This document shows, in pieces, positions 8,746 through 17,847 of a DNA stretch of 49,701 nucleotides. The stretch is from Gammaproteobacteria bacterium (lineage in GTDB: Bacteria > Pseudomonadota > Gammaproteobacteria > Coxiellales > Coxiellaceae), in contig JAHFRQ010000016.1 in assembly GCA_023266215.1 (NCBI GenBank), positions 1 to 49,701 of the forward strand. The letters are read 5' to 3'. The notes beneath the pieces were generated by a model. It searched no databases. It saw nothing but the letters and a program-made list of their open reading frames with translations, and had not been told where the DNA came from. The position numbers and the translations under genes were made by a program. Position 1 is the first letter of the stretch, and every line of letters begins with the position of its first letter.

Positions 8746-9924
8746 CTAGCGTGTTTTTAGGAAATTCTGAAAATCGAAGTAATTTTGAATAATTATTTTT
8801 TGATCCGCTTTAAAATTTTCGAACAGCTTCATTTGCTTTTCAGATAATTCATGATGGTATTTTACTTCTAATAAAATATTATTAAAGAAAAAATCAATTT
8901 CGTTGTTGTCATCGTAGACATAACAGGGTTTAAATTGTTTTATTTTCATAAAGACAATATTTTCAAAAATAGGACCTTTGTCCCTAAATCCTACCGCGAC
9001 ATTACGCATGCCGACATCGGTCGCATACACTTTTTTAGAAGACAATATTGTTTCATTTGTTTTTCCGTATCGGGGTACTAAATGAATTAAATATGTTTCT
9101 TCAAATAAAGATAAATAGCGTTTCGCTGTATCGGCTGATATTTTTAAAATATTGGCAACTTTATTAATACTAATTTGCTTTCCTGAGCGCTCCATTAATA
9201 AAATAAAAAATTCTTTGATGGTTTCAGGCTGGCGAATTTGGTGTTTGGCGACAATATCTTTCATGATAATATCATCAATTAGATTAACTAAATATTCACG
9301 ATCGCCGTGTAACACATATTCTGGAATACCGCCGGTTTGCATATATTCTAAAAAATAGGTTTCGAGCAAGCTTTTATCAGCAGGGCTTACGTGAATATTT
9401 TTGAATAATAAATATTCATCAAAATCAAGCGGATTAATTTCAATGATTCTTTTTCGACCCGTTAAAAATGCGCTGTCATCTTTTAGTAATGAGCTGCTCG
9501 AGGAGGAGACAACGCATTTGACATAGCCTTTGTCATATAGGTTTTTTAATTGAATTTGAAAATCTTTGATGTACGTAATTTCATCCAGAAACACATAAAT
9601 TTTTTCATTAGACTTTATTTTCATCACTTTGCGATATTCAGCGATGACATCAATTAGACTTAAATCTTTAAGCTGATAATCATCCATGCTGACATAAAAG
9701 CAATATTGTGGCGCAATTTTTTTATCGTTAATTAAATAGCGGATAAGGGATTTTATGGTGATGGTTTTGCCAACGCGTCTTAGACCCGTGAGCATAATGA
9801 CATCTTTGGTTTCCATTAGCGGGTAGAGCTGCAAGAGAACCGATTTTCGCTCAATGGCAGAGGCTGCAGGTTGTTCGCCAGCCCACCAGGGGTTGTATTG
9901 ATGCAGTAATTCTTCAAAATCCAC
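8746..9924 (-). CDS. AAA_14/DUF4143 ATPase, locus 1
   Basis: Encodes 392 aa. Walker A is TGLRRVGKT (about residues 45-53) and Walker B is VFLDEIT (about 109-115). A winged-helix-like linker follows (about 250-290, 'ISINKVANILKISADTAKRYL'). The C-terminal DUF4143 region has a PD-(D/E)XK-like pattern, with 'EIDFFF' followed by 'LLEVKYH'. These ATPases are common in bacteria and archaea but their biochemical role is not established. GTG start with GGAG 7 nt upstream. The gene is preceded by two identical palindromes that begin 12 bp upstream of the GTG. A similar gene with the same layout lies at 19392-20714. Confidence 0.88.
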   Translation of the reverse strand: MDFEELLHQYNPWWAGEQPAASAIERKSVLLQLYPLMETKDVIMLTGLRRVGKTITIKSLIRYLINDKKIAPQYCFYVSMDDYQLKDLSLIDVIAEYRKVMKIKSNEKIYVFLDEITYIKDFQIQLKNLYDKGYVKCVVSSSSSSLLKDDSAFLTGRKRIIEINPLDFDEYLLFKNIHVSPADKSLLETYFLEYMQTGGIPEYVLHGDREYLVNLIDDIIMKDIVAKHQIRQPETIKEFFILLMERSGKQISINKVANILKISADTAKRYLSLFEETYLIHLVPRYGKTNETILSSKKVYATDVGMRNVAVGFRDKGPIFENIVFMKIKQFKPCYVYDDNNEIDFFFNNILLEVKYHHELSEKQMKLFENFKADQKIIIQNYFDFQNFLKTR

Positions 9925-9935
9925 TTGTTTTCTCC

Positions 9936-9986
9936 ATACGATACTATCGTATACTTTAAGCTGATTCTATACGATACTATCGTATA
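9936..9986. promoter_or_regulatory. tandem palindromic operators of DUF4143 locus 1
   Basis: The 17-mer palindrome ATACGATA-C-TATCGTAT occurs identically at 9936-9952 and 9969-9985; the second extends by one further pair. The centres (9944, 9977) are 33 bp apart, about three helical turns. The near edge is 12 bp from the GTG start and abuts the ribosome site. They fill the whole 64-bp gap to mnmA and so can only serve the ATPase gene on the minus strand. Confidence 0.75.
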
Positions 9987-9988
9987 GG

Positions 9989-11062
9989 TCAAATCGTGAT
10001 GATTCCGCCGCCCAGGCAGATGGTTCCATCATAGAAAACAACGGATTGACCGGGTGTGATAGATCGTTGAGGAGTTTCAAAAATAACGTTTGCAGTATTG
10101 TTTTCCAATAATTCAACATCACAAGCTTGCTCTATTTGTCTATATCTAATTTTTGCCTTACAGATAAATTTTTCTGAAGGTGCACCGCCTGAAATCCAAT
10201 TTATTTTTTCGCACATTAATTTTTCTGAAAATAAAGCGGGGTGATTTTCACCTTGCGCAACGATTAAGATATTATTTTTAATGTCCTTTGAGACAACATA
10301 CCAGGGTAATTCGACTTGATTTTTTTGCCCGCCAATTTTTAATCCTTGACGTTGTCCCAAAGTATAAAACATTAAACCATCGTGCTTACCCAATATTTTT
10401 CCATCCAATGAGAAAATATCGCCGGGCTTTGTTAAAATAAAATCTTGTAAAAAATCTTTAAATTTGCGCTCACCAATAAAACAAATACCAGTGCTATCTT
10501 TTTTATTAAAATTTAATAAACCTGCTTTTTCAGCTATTTTTCGAACTTCGGGTTTGGTTAAATCGGCCAGTGGAAATAATGCGCGCGATAAACTAAATTG
10601 ATTTAAAGTATATAAAAAATAAGTTTGATCTTTATTGGAATCAGCGGCTTTTAATAATTGATTATCTTGGGATTTTGCATAATGACCGGTTGCCAAAAAA
10701 TCAGCACCTAAGTTTAAAGCATGTTTTAAAAATAAATCAAACTTAATATATTGGTTGCACCAAATATCAGGATTAGGTGTTCTGCCCGCCACAAACTCAT
10801 CTAAGCAATATTGAAATACTTGTTCCCAATATTCTTTGGAAAAATTAATCGTTTCAAACGGGATTTGCAAATGATCAGCTGCAGCGCGCGCATCACTTAA
10901 ATCTTGCTCAGCAGTACAATGCGGGTCGTTTTTTTCTGCCATCCAGTTTTGCATATAAATGCCAGTGACATCATAGCCTTGTTCTTTGAGCAGAAAAGCG
11001 CTCACCGCAGAATCTACGCCGCCTGAGAGCCCAACAATTACTTTAGATTTGGTATTTTTCAT
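9989..11062 (-). CDS. mnmA: tRNA-specific 2-thiouridylase MnmA
   Basis: Encodes 357 aa from ATG 11062. It thiolates U34 of tRNA-Lys, -Glu and -Gln using sulfur passed from a cysteine desulfurase. The PP-loop SGGVDS is at residues 12-17, followed by 'GIYMQNW', '[16 protein letters not shown]' with the first catalytic Cys, 'GHYAK', and '[16 protein letters not shown]' with the second. The C-terminal barrel ends in '[16 protein letters not shown]'. A longer frame starting at TTG 11113 adds 17 residues not found in the family. ATG 11062 lacks a ribosome site but sits exactly where a -10 box (11069-11074) would start transcription. Confidence 0.95.
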   Translation of the reverse strand: MKNTKSKVIVGLSGGVDSAVSAFLLKEQGYDVTGIYMQNWMAEKNDPHCTAEQDLSDARAAADHLQIPFETINFSKEYWEQVFQYCLDEFVAGRTPNPDIWCNQYIKFDLFLKHALNLGADFLATGHYAKSQDNQLLKAADSNKDQTYFLYTLNQFSLSRALFPLADLTKPEVRKIAEKAGLLNFNKKDSTGICFIGERKFKDFLQDFILTKPGDIFSLDGKILGKHDGLMFYTLGQRQGLKIGGQKNQVELPWYVVSKDIKNNILIVAQGENHPALFSEKLMCEKINWISGGAPSEKFICKAKIRYRQIEQACDVELLENNTANVIFETPQRSITPGQSVVFYDGTICLGGGIITI

Positions 11063-11068
11063 GCAAGA

Positions 11069-11096
11069 ATTATACGAGATTTTAGCTTCGCCGCAA
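11069..11096 (-). promoter_or_regulatory. mnmA promoter, possibly leaderless
   Basis: On the minus strand TTGCGG (11091-11096), a 16-nt spacer and a perfect TATAAT (11069-11074) precede the mnmA ATG. Seven nt separate the -10 box from the A of ATG, so the transcript could begin at the start codon. Confidence 0.5.
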
Positions 11097-11202
11097 TGTT
11101 TAACACAAAACAAGGCAATTAAGTCTAGCCGTGCATGACATAATATTAACCATAACCTTTTTTAAGCAGGGTAGTTAGGCTTTGCTACGATAGCATGATG
11201 AC

Positions 11203-11844
11203 TTATGAACTTAAACCCGCGGATCTAATTTCTTGCACAATTTGAGATATTTTTTCGCGCTTACCACTCGTAAGAACTGTGAGTACATCCGGTTTAATAT
11301 CCGGATGTGCAAAAAATTTAACGCATTGCCCAAATAAAGATATGTGAAATTGCGCTTTATCTAACCTCGCCTGAGTTTTTGTAATAATATCAGAAGATGC
11401 TCTATTATTGATTCGAAGTGCGAGTGATTCCTTAAAAAACGGAATTGCTTTTGCAGGTTTGCCTGCTTGCTGTAAATTCGCTCCTAGATTGTATGCTGTC
11501 AGCGCTAAAGTCAGTGCTTCAGCTTCAATGTTTGGGTCACATGTTTTGATAGATAAAGCATACGCAATTTTTGCATGATGTAAGGCTGTAAAAAATTCAT
11601 TGTTTTTAAAGCAGTCAACTGCCATCTTGTTTTCAAGCTCCATTGCCGAAGTAAAATCCTTTTTGTTCGTGGCGCTCAAAAATTTGTAACTATTAGGTTC
11701 AATTTTATATAAATTAAAAATTTGATGCGCCATACCACACATCGTGCGGGTGCGAGAAAAATTTCCTCTCTCACTGAGAGAGACTTCGCACGAAAAATCA
11801 TCTAGAAAAAATTCCGAGTCTAAAACATATTGATTTGTTCTCAT
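11203..11844 (-). CDS. unknown protein with TPR-like helices; PmrA-type promoter
   Basis: Encodes 213 aa. The family is not recognised. The middle (about residues 65-165) is helical with two TPR-like repeats ('FTALHHAKIAYALSIK', 'AYNLGANLQQAGKPAKAIPFFKESLAL'). There is no signal peptide or membrane segment. ATG 11844 has AAGGG 9 nt upstream. A PmrA-like box and TATAGT -10 lie 42-74 bp upstream. A TPR-bearing orphan under PmrA control fits a Dot/Icm effector candidate; this is an inference from the promoter and from how Legionella effectors are regulated. Confidence 0.7.
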   Translation of the reverse strand: MRTNQYVLDSEFFLDDFSCEVSLSERGNFSRTRTMCGMAHQIFNLYKIEPNSYKFLSATNKKDFTSAMELENKMAVDCFKNNEFFTALHHAKIAYALSIKTCDPNIEAEALTLALTAYNLGANLQQAGKPAKAIPFFKESLALRINNRASSDIITKTQARLDKAQFHISLFGQCVKFFAHPDIKPDVLTVLTSGKREKISQIVQEIRSAGLSS

Positions 11845-11885
11845 AAAAAGTTACCCTTGGTTTTTTCGAAAGTTTATTTTTAGAC

Positions 11886-11918
11886 ACTATATAGTTCTTT
11901 TATTAAGATTACATTAAA
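11886..11918 (-). promoter_or_regulatory. PmrA-type promoter of the TPR-like gene
   Basis: Minus strand: TTTAAT-GTAAT-CTTAAT (hexamers separated by 5 nt; nine-mer form TTTAATGTA, AT, CTTAATAAA at 11899-11918). Seven nt later comes the -10 TATAGT (11886-11891). This fits the YTTAAK-N5-YTTAAK PmrA box and the 7-nt spacing seen at the two other promoters in this window. Confidence 0.65.
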
Positions 11919-11957
11919 AATCTGAAAGAATTTTTATTTTGTGCAAAGTTAAGGTAA

Positions 11958-12494
11958 TTAAGGTTGAGCTTGTATCATGCATTGCTTCTGATTGACCGCA
12001 ACCGCTTCTTTCAGTAGCTCGAGCATTTTGCTTCTGATTTTGCCAAGTCGGCCAAAAATAGAGGCATCTAGCGTCATAAAATTTTTCAGTAATTGCTCAT
12101 CGGGTAATTTAATAGTGCTGCTTTTTGCGTCGTACTCTATATTGTTAAGATAGAAGATCATCTCTTTAGCTGCTTCTGATTTTGCACTTACTGGACAGCC
12201 AAAAAATCTGCCATAAAAATTCAGATAGTTTTTATTATTTACGCTTCTGACCCCGTAGGTATCTTTTAAATATTCAAGTTCAGCGGCAATGGCTTGGAAT
12301 TTATAATCAAGAAGTTGAGCGTTATTTTTTGGCTGTGTATGTTGAGAATATTCTAAAAGTTGTTTTTGCTTTTCAAGCAATGTTCTTGAAGATAGCTTTA
12401 AATTATCGGCTTGCCAGGCTATAGATTGATTGCAGAACTTAAGATCACCTGTTTTTTTTAAAAATCCTTCAATCTCATCGTTTGTAACTGCCAT
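11958..12494 (-). CDS. unknown helical protein; PmrA-type promoter
   Basis: Encodes 178 aa from ATG 12494, which has AAGGTG 9 nt upstream; the longer frame to 12554 would overlap the promoter. The family is not recognised. The sequence is mostly helical and charged, without signal peptide or membrane segment, and contains three cysteines. It lies 113 bp upstream of the TPR-like gene in the same direction, but each has its own PmrA-type promoter. By position and promoter it is a second candidate for a secreted effector. Confidence 0.65.
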   Translation of the reverse strand: MAVTNDEIEGFLKKTGDLKFCNQSIAWQADNLKLSSRTLLEKQKQLLEYSQHTQPKNNAQLLDYKFQAIAAELEYLKDTYGVRSVNNKNYLNFYGRFFGCPVSAKSEAAKEMIFYLNNIEYDAKSSTIKLPDEQLLKNFMTLDASIFGRLGKIRSKMLELLKEAVAVNQKQCMIQAQP

Positions 12495-12552
12495 GTTCAA
12501 ATACACCTTGTTGTTTATTTTGATAAGCTTATGGTACGCATAAAAACTTAAC

Positions 12553-12585
12553 ACAATATGACGGATTGCTTAAGTCAGCCTTAAG
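12553..12585 (-). promoter_or_regulatory. PmrA-type promoter with canonical CTTAAG pair
   Basis: Minus strand CTTAAG-GCTGA-CTTAAG (12569-12585) is an exact YTTAAK-N5-YTTAAK box. Using the nine-mer form, 7 nt follow before the -10 TATTGT (12553-12558). CTTAAG is itself palindromic, so the box also reads on the plus strand towards rlmN, but rlmN has its own TATAAT at 12631-12636. Confidence 0.7.
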
Positions 12586-12669
12586 ATTGCGAAATTGCAA
12601 AAAATATTACTCATTCATGCGCTCAAAGCGTATAATCGTCACAATTTTAACCAAATGACCTGAAATTTT

Positions 12670-13761
12670 ATGTCCTTGATTAACTTGCTTAATTATTCGC
12701 GCGCGCAAATGACTGATTTGCTCAAAGAATGGGGTGAGCCCGCGTTTCGGGCGAATCAGATTATTCAGTGGGTGCATCAGCGCGGTATTGCCAATTTTGA
12801 CGAAATGACGGATTTAAGCAAAAAGTTTCGCGATAAGTTAAAAGAGCAGGCTTGCGTTCCTGAAATGGATATTCTATTTGAAAAAACGGCATCTGATGGC
12901 ACCAAAAAATTCTTATTTAAATTATATGATGGCAATGCGATTGAAACGGTTTTTATTCCTGAAAAAACGCGCGGCACATTATGTGTTTCATCGCAAGTGG
13001 GCTGTGCTTTAAATTGCAGTTTTTGCTCAACAGGCAAAGAAGGTTTCAATCGCAATTTATCCCTCTCGGAAATTATCGGCCAAGTGTGGATGGTAGTTAG
13101 AAAATTAAAAAATTCAGAACATAAAATTACCAATGTAGTTATGATGGGTATGGGCGAGCCATTATTAAATTATCAGCCCGTGATTGACGCGATGGATTTA
13201 ATGACTAATGATCATGCGTATGGATTATCAAAATACCGCGTGACGTTAAGCACTTCTGGCGTTGTGCCGCAAATGCTACAGCTTAAAAAAGATTCGTTTG
13301 TCTCTCTGGCTGTTTCATTACATGCGCCGACCAATGAATTACGAAACGAATTAGTACCCATTAATAAAAAATACCCACTTGAAATTTTAATTCCATTGTG
13401 TCGTGATTATTTTCCAGCTGACTCCAAGCGTTGCGTTGTATTTGAATATGTTATGCTAAAAGATATTAATGATAGCTTAGTGCAGGCGAAACAATTAATT
13501 AGATTATTGGATAATATGCCGTGCAAAATTAATTTAATTCCATTTAATCCTTTTCCTAAAACAAATTATATTTGCTCGGATTTAAACACTATTTTAGCTT
13601 TTCAAAAACGCTTAACCGAAGCGGGCATTAAAACTTTTATTCGCAAAACCCGCGGCGAAGACATTGATGGCGCCTGCGGCCAATTAGCAGGTGATTTTAC
13701 AGATCGCACAGGTCGCAAAGCCAGATGGATCCGAACGGGGAAGTTGGTGCCGGAGCGTTAA
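12670..13761 (+). CDS. rlmN: dual-specificity RNA methyltransferase RlmN
   Basis: Encodes 363 aa. This radical-SAM enzyme methylates C2 of A2503 in 23S rRNA and A37 of some tRNAs. The iron-sulfur motif CX3CX2C is Cys112, Cys116 and Cys119 ([12 protein letters not shown]). '[10 protein letters not shown]' binds SAM, and the resolving cysteine lies near the C-terminus in '[11 protein letters not shown]'. Length matches the family. A TATAAT sits at 12631-12636. The stop codon overlaps that of vapC on the other strand by 2 nt, so the genes are tail to tail with no room for a separate terminator. Confidence 0.96.
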   Translation: MSLINLLNYSRAQMTDLLKEWGEPAFRANQIIQWVHQRGIANFDEMTDLSKKFRDKLKEQACVPEMDILFEKTASDGTKKFLFKLYDGNAIETVFIPEKTRGTLCVSSQVGCALNCSFCSTGKEGFNRNLSLSEIIGQVWMVVRKLKNSEHKITNVVMMGMGEPLLNYQPVIDAMDLMTNDHAYGLSKYRVTLSTSGVVPQMLQLKKDSFVSLAVSLHAPTNELRNELVPINKKYPLEILIPLCRDYFPADSKRCVVFEYVMLKDINDSLVQAKQLIRLLDNMPCKINLIPFNPFPKTNYICSDLNTILAFQKRLTEAGIKTFIRKTRGEDIDGACGQLAGDFTDRTGRKARWIRTGKLVPER

Positions 13762-14159
13762 TGCCGCCAGTTTTCTATTTCCAATCCTCGAACACGTTTA
13801 AATTCTTTTTCATTGGATGTCACCACGATTAATTGATGATGCAATGCAGTGCTTGCGATTAAAATATCATAAGCGCCAATAGGAGTACCTGCTTTTTTTA
13901 GTTTTGCGCGAATGACTGCAGCGCTTAATGCTTCGTGTTTTGTAAAAGGCAAAATGTGTATGCTATTGAGAATGTTATAAATTGGAACTCTAATTTTTTT
14001 TGCGCGCTCCGGGTTTAATTCGAATCCGTATTCCAATTCCATCAATGTAAGGCATGAAATACATAAATCATCAGGAGCGGTTTTTTTGATATGCTTCAAA
14101 GTAGTGTTATCGCAATGAACATAATCACTAATTGCACAAGTATCGAGTAAGTATTTCAT
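13758..14159 (-). CDS. vapC: VapC-type PIN-domain toxin
   Basis: Encodes 133 aa with the PIN acidic residues in place: YLLDT (Asp6), 'LMELEYG' (Glu), 'GAYDILIAS' (Asp) and the closing '[18 protein letters not shown]'. It would be a metal-dependent endoribonuclease acting on tRNA or rRNA, held inactive by the upstream antitoxin. Its ATG overlaps the antitoxin stop (ATGA). Confidence 0.93.
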   Translation of the reverse strand: MKYLLDTCAISDYVHCDNTTLKHIKKTAPDDLCISCLTLMELEYGFELNPERAKKIRVPIYNILNSIHILPFTKHEALSAAVIRAKLKKAGTPIGAYDILIASTALHHQLIVVTSNEKEFKRVRGLEIENWRH

Positions 14160-14410
14160 TCGAATGGATCCTCTTTTGGCGGTAAAAGTTCACTTCTATA
14201 AGATTCAAATCGAGGAAAATCAGGGTCACCTTTAAAATTCAAAACAGCGGCAGGCCAGTGCTTTGTTTTGCGTCGCGCCAACCATTCACTAATCGCTTCG
14301 CGAATAATCGCATTGCGACTTTTGCCTAGCAATTTTGCTTGAGCGCGAACTTTTTTGCTCAATTCATCTTCAAGATAAATACTAATATTCATGTTTAGAC
14401 CCTCGTGCAT
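14156..14410 (-). CDS. vapB: VapB-type ribbon-helix-helix antitoxin
   Basis: Encodes 84 aa. 'MNISIYLEDELSKKVRAQAKLLGKSRNAIIREAISEWLARR' has the ribbon-helix-helix pattern and the rest is a proline- and acid-rich toxin-binding tail. The ATG at 14410 is chosen because AAGGAG lies 8 nt before it; the inner ATG at 14392 (after GAGGG) is also possible. A palindrome at 14429-14442 lies in the promoter region. Confidence 0.85.
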   Translation of the reverse strand: MHEGLNMNISIYLEDELSKKVRAQAKLLGKSRNAIIREAISEWLARRKTKHWPAAVLNFKGDPDFPRFESYRSELLPPKEDPFE

Positions 14411-14428
14411 AACTAACTCTCCTTAAAG

Positions 14429-14442
14429 TATAACATGTTATA
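14429..14442. promoter_or_regulatory. palindromic operator of vapBC
   Basis: TATAACATGTTATA is a perfect 14-bp palindrome 18 bp upstream of the vapB ATG and overlaps a TATACT-like -10 on the minus strand. It is the expected site for autorepression by VapB. Confidence 0.6.
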
Positions 14443-14601
14443 ACGTATTATGTGAAAATCACGCATGATTTTGTACTAGATTCTAACCCCTTGGTTTCAT
14501 CTGTCAATACCGTGTTTTTTAAGAAGTTTTAACGCATTTTTATTGCGTCTTCTGCCATAACCAGTTAGAGTAACGACTTTATTTATAACGGGAATTTGAC
14601 C

Positions 14602-14973
14602 ATGAGCTTATTGTCATTATTGGGTATTTCAGACGCGCATGCAGCGGTTGCAACTGCGGCAACGACAGCCGGAGCGCATCCAGCGCAACAAGGCAGCTTT
14701 TTATCTATGCTACCTATGCTGGTTATTTTTATCGGCGTATTTTACTTTTTGTTGGTTCGCCCACAATCAAAGCGTGCCAAAGAGCACAGACAATTAATGG
14801 ATAATTTGTCGATGGGCGATGAAGTGATCACAACGGGCGGCATCGCTGGCAAAGTCACTAAATTGCGCGACAGCTATGCTGTTTTGAGCATTGCAAAAGA
14901 CGTTGAAATCACCATTCAAAAAGGTGCGATCGCGACTGTGTTACCAAAGGGAACATTGGAAAATATTAACTAG
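14602..14973 (+). CDS. yajC: Sec translocase accessory protein YajC
   Basis: Encodes 123 aa. One membrane segment (about residues 35-55, 'MLPMLVIFIGVFYFLLVRPQ') ends in the family hallmark LVRPQ, followed by 'GDEVITTGGIAGKV'. It joins SecDF at the SecYEG channel. ATG 14602 is preferred to TTG 14596 because CGGGA lies 8-10 nt upstream. The usual upstream neighbours tgt-queA are missing; vapBC diverges here. A short stem (ACGCA...TGCGT) lies in the leader near 14530-14550. Confidence 0.95.
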   Translation: MSLLSLLGISDAHAAVATAATTAGAHPAQQGSFLSMLPMLVIFIGVFYFLLVRPQSKRAKEHRQLMDNLSMGDEVITTGGIAGKVTKLRDSYAVLSIAKDVEITIQKGAIATVLPKGTLENIN

Positions 14974-14986
14974 GATTTGAGCGCGC

Positions 14987-16906
14987 ATGAATCAATATTC
15001 TGTGTGGCGTTATATATTAATCGCTGTTTTAATTTTACTGGGTGTCGTTTATGCGGCGCCCAATATCTATGGCGAAGATCCTGCGATTCAGATTCAGCCT
15101 AAGTCGGGACAGCCTGTTTCAGCCGATACTGATCAAAAAATTCAAGCTACTTTAAGCGCTCAAAATATTACCGCTATTTCAACAGCGCAGCAATCCACTG
15201 GATTATTAATCCGATTTAAAAGCAATGAAGATCAATTAAAAGCACAAGATGTTTTGCAGGCACTCCTGCCAGATGGCTATACGGTTGCATTAAATTTAGC
15301 ACCGCGAACACCGCATTGGTTGCGTATGTTGGGCGCGCATCCAATGAAGCTAGGTTTGGATTTACGCGGTGGTATTCATTTTTTATATCAAGTTGATGTG
15401 AGCGCGATGTTAACAGAGCGTCTTAACAGCGATATGCATGCGATTGGTGATCAATTAAGAACAGCGCAAATTCGTTACGCTGATTTATCATTAGTTTCAG
15501 TCGATAAACAAAATCCCGATGGTGGGATTACGATTGGATTTAGAACCAAACAAGATCGCGATCAAGCAGAATCCTTACTGCAAAATAAAAACAATTATGA
15601 CAATTATCAGTGGAATAGTTCGGAGAGTAATAATCGATATATTCTCACCGCACTATTTTTACCGCAGGCAGCGATTGCATTGCAAGAGCAAGCGGTCACG
15701 CAAAATTTAACGACATTGAGTAATCGCGTAAATCAATTGGGCGTGAGCGAGCCTGTGATTCAACAGCAAGGCAAAGATCAAATCAGCGTTGATTTACCTG
15801 GCATTCAAGATACCGCGCGCGCAAAAGAAATTATCGGCAAGGTCGCGACACTGCGTTTTCAGTTAGTAGATACGAGTAATGATGCAGCTACGGCTGCGAG
15901 CACGGGCATGGTACCTTTTGGTGACACGCTGTATCAATATGAAGGCAGGCCTTATTTATTAAAAGATACGGTGGTGTTGCACGGGTCTTCGATTTTAAAT
16001 GCAGCCACGATCACAGATGAAAATGGCCAACCTGCGGTAAGTGTTCGCGCTGGCGGCAGTGAAGTTGAAAGCTTTAATCAAGCAACGGCGGATAATATTG
16101 GCAAACCGATGGCGACAGTTTATGTTGAAACCAAACCCGTCAAACAATTAATTAATGATAAAGTGGTGATTACACAACGTCAATTTGCCAATGTAATTAA
16201 TATCGCAACAATTAATAGCGCGCTCGGCGGTTCGTTTCAGATTATGGGCATGTCATCTAATTATGCAGCGAAAAATTTAGCGTTATTATTGCGATCAGGC
16301 GCTTATTCAGCGCCGATTACACCCGTTGCTGAAAATACGATTGGACCCAGTTTAGGAAAAGAAAATATCCGCACGGGTGTTTTAGCCTGTGAGATGGGTT
16401 TACTATTTGTTGTTTTGTTTATGCTGTTTTACTATCGCTTATTTGGCTTGGTAGCCGACTGTGCATTAATTCTAAATGTAATTTTCGTGGTTGCAATCAT
16501 GTCGGTTTTAGGCGCAACACTGACTTTGCCGGGTATTGCCGCGATTGTGCTCACAGTCGGCATGGCCGTTGATGCGAACGTGTTGATTAACGAGCGGATT
16601 CGAGAAGAATTGCGCAACGGTGTAACACCGCACGCAGCCATTTATGCTGGGTATGAACGCGCATTTATTACTATTGTTGATGCCAATGTTACCACCTTAA
16701 TTGTCGCGGTTATTTTATTTGCGCTGGGCACGGGTTCTGTACAAGGTTTTGCAATCACCTTAATTATTGGTTTGTTGACATCGATGGTGACCGCTATCTT
16801 TTTCACGCGCGCGATTATTAATTTAATTTACGGCAAAAAGCGTGTAGCAACATTGTCGATTGGGATGAAACAAAAGTCCACTCTTCCGCTGGTGGAAAAG
16901 AATTAG
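14987..16906 (+). CDS. secD: protein translocase subunit SecD
   Basis: Encodes 639 aa. It uses the proton gradient to pull proteins out of the SecYEG channel on the periplasmic side. Visible are the first membrane helix, the conserved D1 motif 'MKLGLDLRGGIHFLYQVD', the large P1 head domain, and a C-terminal RND-type bundle with 'GMAVDANVLINERIREELRNG' and 'TTLIVAVILFALGTG'. It starts 13 bp after yajC and is followed 14 bp later by secF, forming one operon. Confidence 0.97.
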   Translation: MNQYSVWRYILIAVLILLGVVYAAPNIYGEDPAIQIQPKSGQPVSADTDQKIQATLSAQNITAISTAQQSTGLLIRFKSNEDQLKAQDVLQALLPDGYTVALNLAPRTPHWLRMLGAHPMKLGLDLRGGIHFLYQVDVSAMLTERLNSDMHAIGDQLRTAQIRYADLSLVSVDKQNPDGGITIGFRTKQDRDQAESLLQNKNNYDNYQWNSSESNNRYILTALFLPQAAIALQEQAVTQNLTTLSNRVNQLGVSEPVIQQQGKDQISVDLPGIQDTARAKEIIGKVATLRFQLVDTSNDAATAASTGMVPFGDTLYQYEGRPYLLKDTVVLHGSSILNAATITDENGQPAVSVRAGGSEVESFNQATADNIGKPMATVYVETKPVKQLINDKVVITQRQFANVINIATINSALGGSFQIMGMSSNYAAKNLALLLRSGAYSAPITPVAENTIGPSLGKENIRTGVLACEMGLLFVVLFMLFYYRLFGLVADCALILNVIFVVAIMSVLGATLTLPGIAAIVLTVGMAVDANVLINERIREELRNGVTPHAAIYAGYERAFITIVDANVTTLIVAVILFALGTGSVQGFAITLIIGLLTSMVTAIFFTRAIINLIYGKKRVATLSIGMKQKSTLPLVEKN

Positions 16907-16920
16907 ACTGAGAGTTTTTT

Positions 16921-17847
16921 ATGGAATTTTTTAAAGCAAATCCAACTATTCCGTTTATGAAACAACGCTGGCTTGCAGCGATTATTTCAGCCATTATTTT
17001 TATTTGTTCTGTTTTATCACTTAGCATTAATGGATTAAATTTGGGATTGGATTTTACGGGTGGTACACAAGCCGAAGTTGTTTTCTCGCAACCGATTGAT
17101 GCAAATCAATTGCGCGAACAATTAGTGAAAGCAGGTTTTGATAAAGCGGTGGTGCAAGCGTATTCGCAAACCACAGGTGCTGCAACCGCTTATTCTGTTC
17201 GAGTGGCGCCGCATCCTTCATTAACACAAGATCAATTAAAAAATAATTTAGTGCAAGCGATGCCAGGCGCGACAGTGAATTCATTAGAATATATTGGGCC
17301 TGCGGTTGGAAAGCAGCTCATGACAAATGGCATTTTAGCCGTTGTGTTAGCCTTTTTAGGCACCATGATTTATATTGCCATTCGGTTTGATTATCGATTT
17401 GCATTGAGCGCAGCCATTGCCTTGGTGCATGACCCAGTTTTAATTTTAGGAGTTTTTTCTTTCTTTCATTTAGAATTTAATATGATTGTTCTGACAGCTT
17501 TGTTAACTATGATCGGATATTCACTTAACGACACTATTGTGGTTTACGATCGCGTGCGTGAGAATTTTAGAAAAATTCGCAAAGCTTCACCCCTTGAAAT
17601 TATTGATCTATCGATTAATCAGACATTATCTAGAACCATTATGACATCAGGATTAACTTTTATTGTTGTCATCGCATTATTTTTATATGGCGGCCCAAGC
17701 GTGCATGGGTTTGCACTTGCGATGATGATTGGTATTGTTGTTGGTACTTACTCTTCAATTTATGTCGCAGGATCTCTTGCGGTTGCCTTTGGTTTAACGC
17801 GTCAAAATTTAATTCCTGCTGCTAAAATTGTTGATGGCTTGCCGTGA
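16921..17847 (+). CDS. secF: protein translocase subunit SecF
   Basis: Encodes 308 aa with six membrane helices. The D1 motif is 'NLGLDFTGGTQAEVVF'; 'GYSLNDTIVVYDRVRENFRK' and 'SRTIMTSGLTFIVVIALFLYGG' are the family's later motifs. It pairs with SecD. Its stop overlaps the GTG of the next gene by 4 nt (GTGA), so a MATE-like transporter is translationally coupled to the Sec operon. Confidence 0.97.
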   Translation: MEFFKANPTIPFMKQRWLAAIISAIIFICSVLSLSINGLNLGLDFTGGTQAEVVFSQPIDANQLREQLVKAGFDKAVVQAYSQTTGAATAYSVRVAPHPSLTQDQLKNNLVQAMPGATVNSLEYIGPAVGKQLMTNGILAVVLAFLGTMIYIAIRFDYRFALSAAIALVHDPVLILGVFSFFHLEFNMIVLTALLTMIGYSLNDTIVVYDRVRENFRKIRKASPLEIIDLSINQTLSRTIMTSGLTFIVVIALFLYGGPSVHGFALAMMIGIVVGTYSSIYVAGSLAVAFGLTRQNLIPAAKIVDGLP

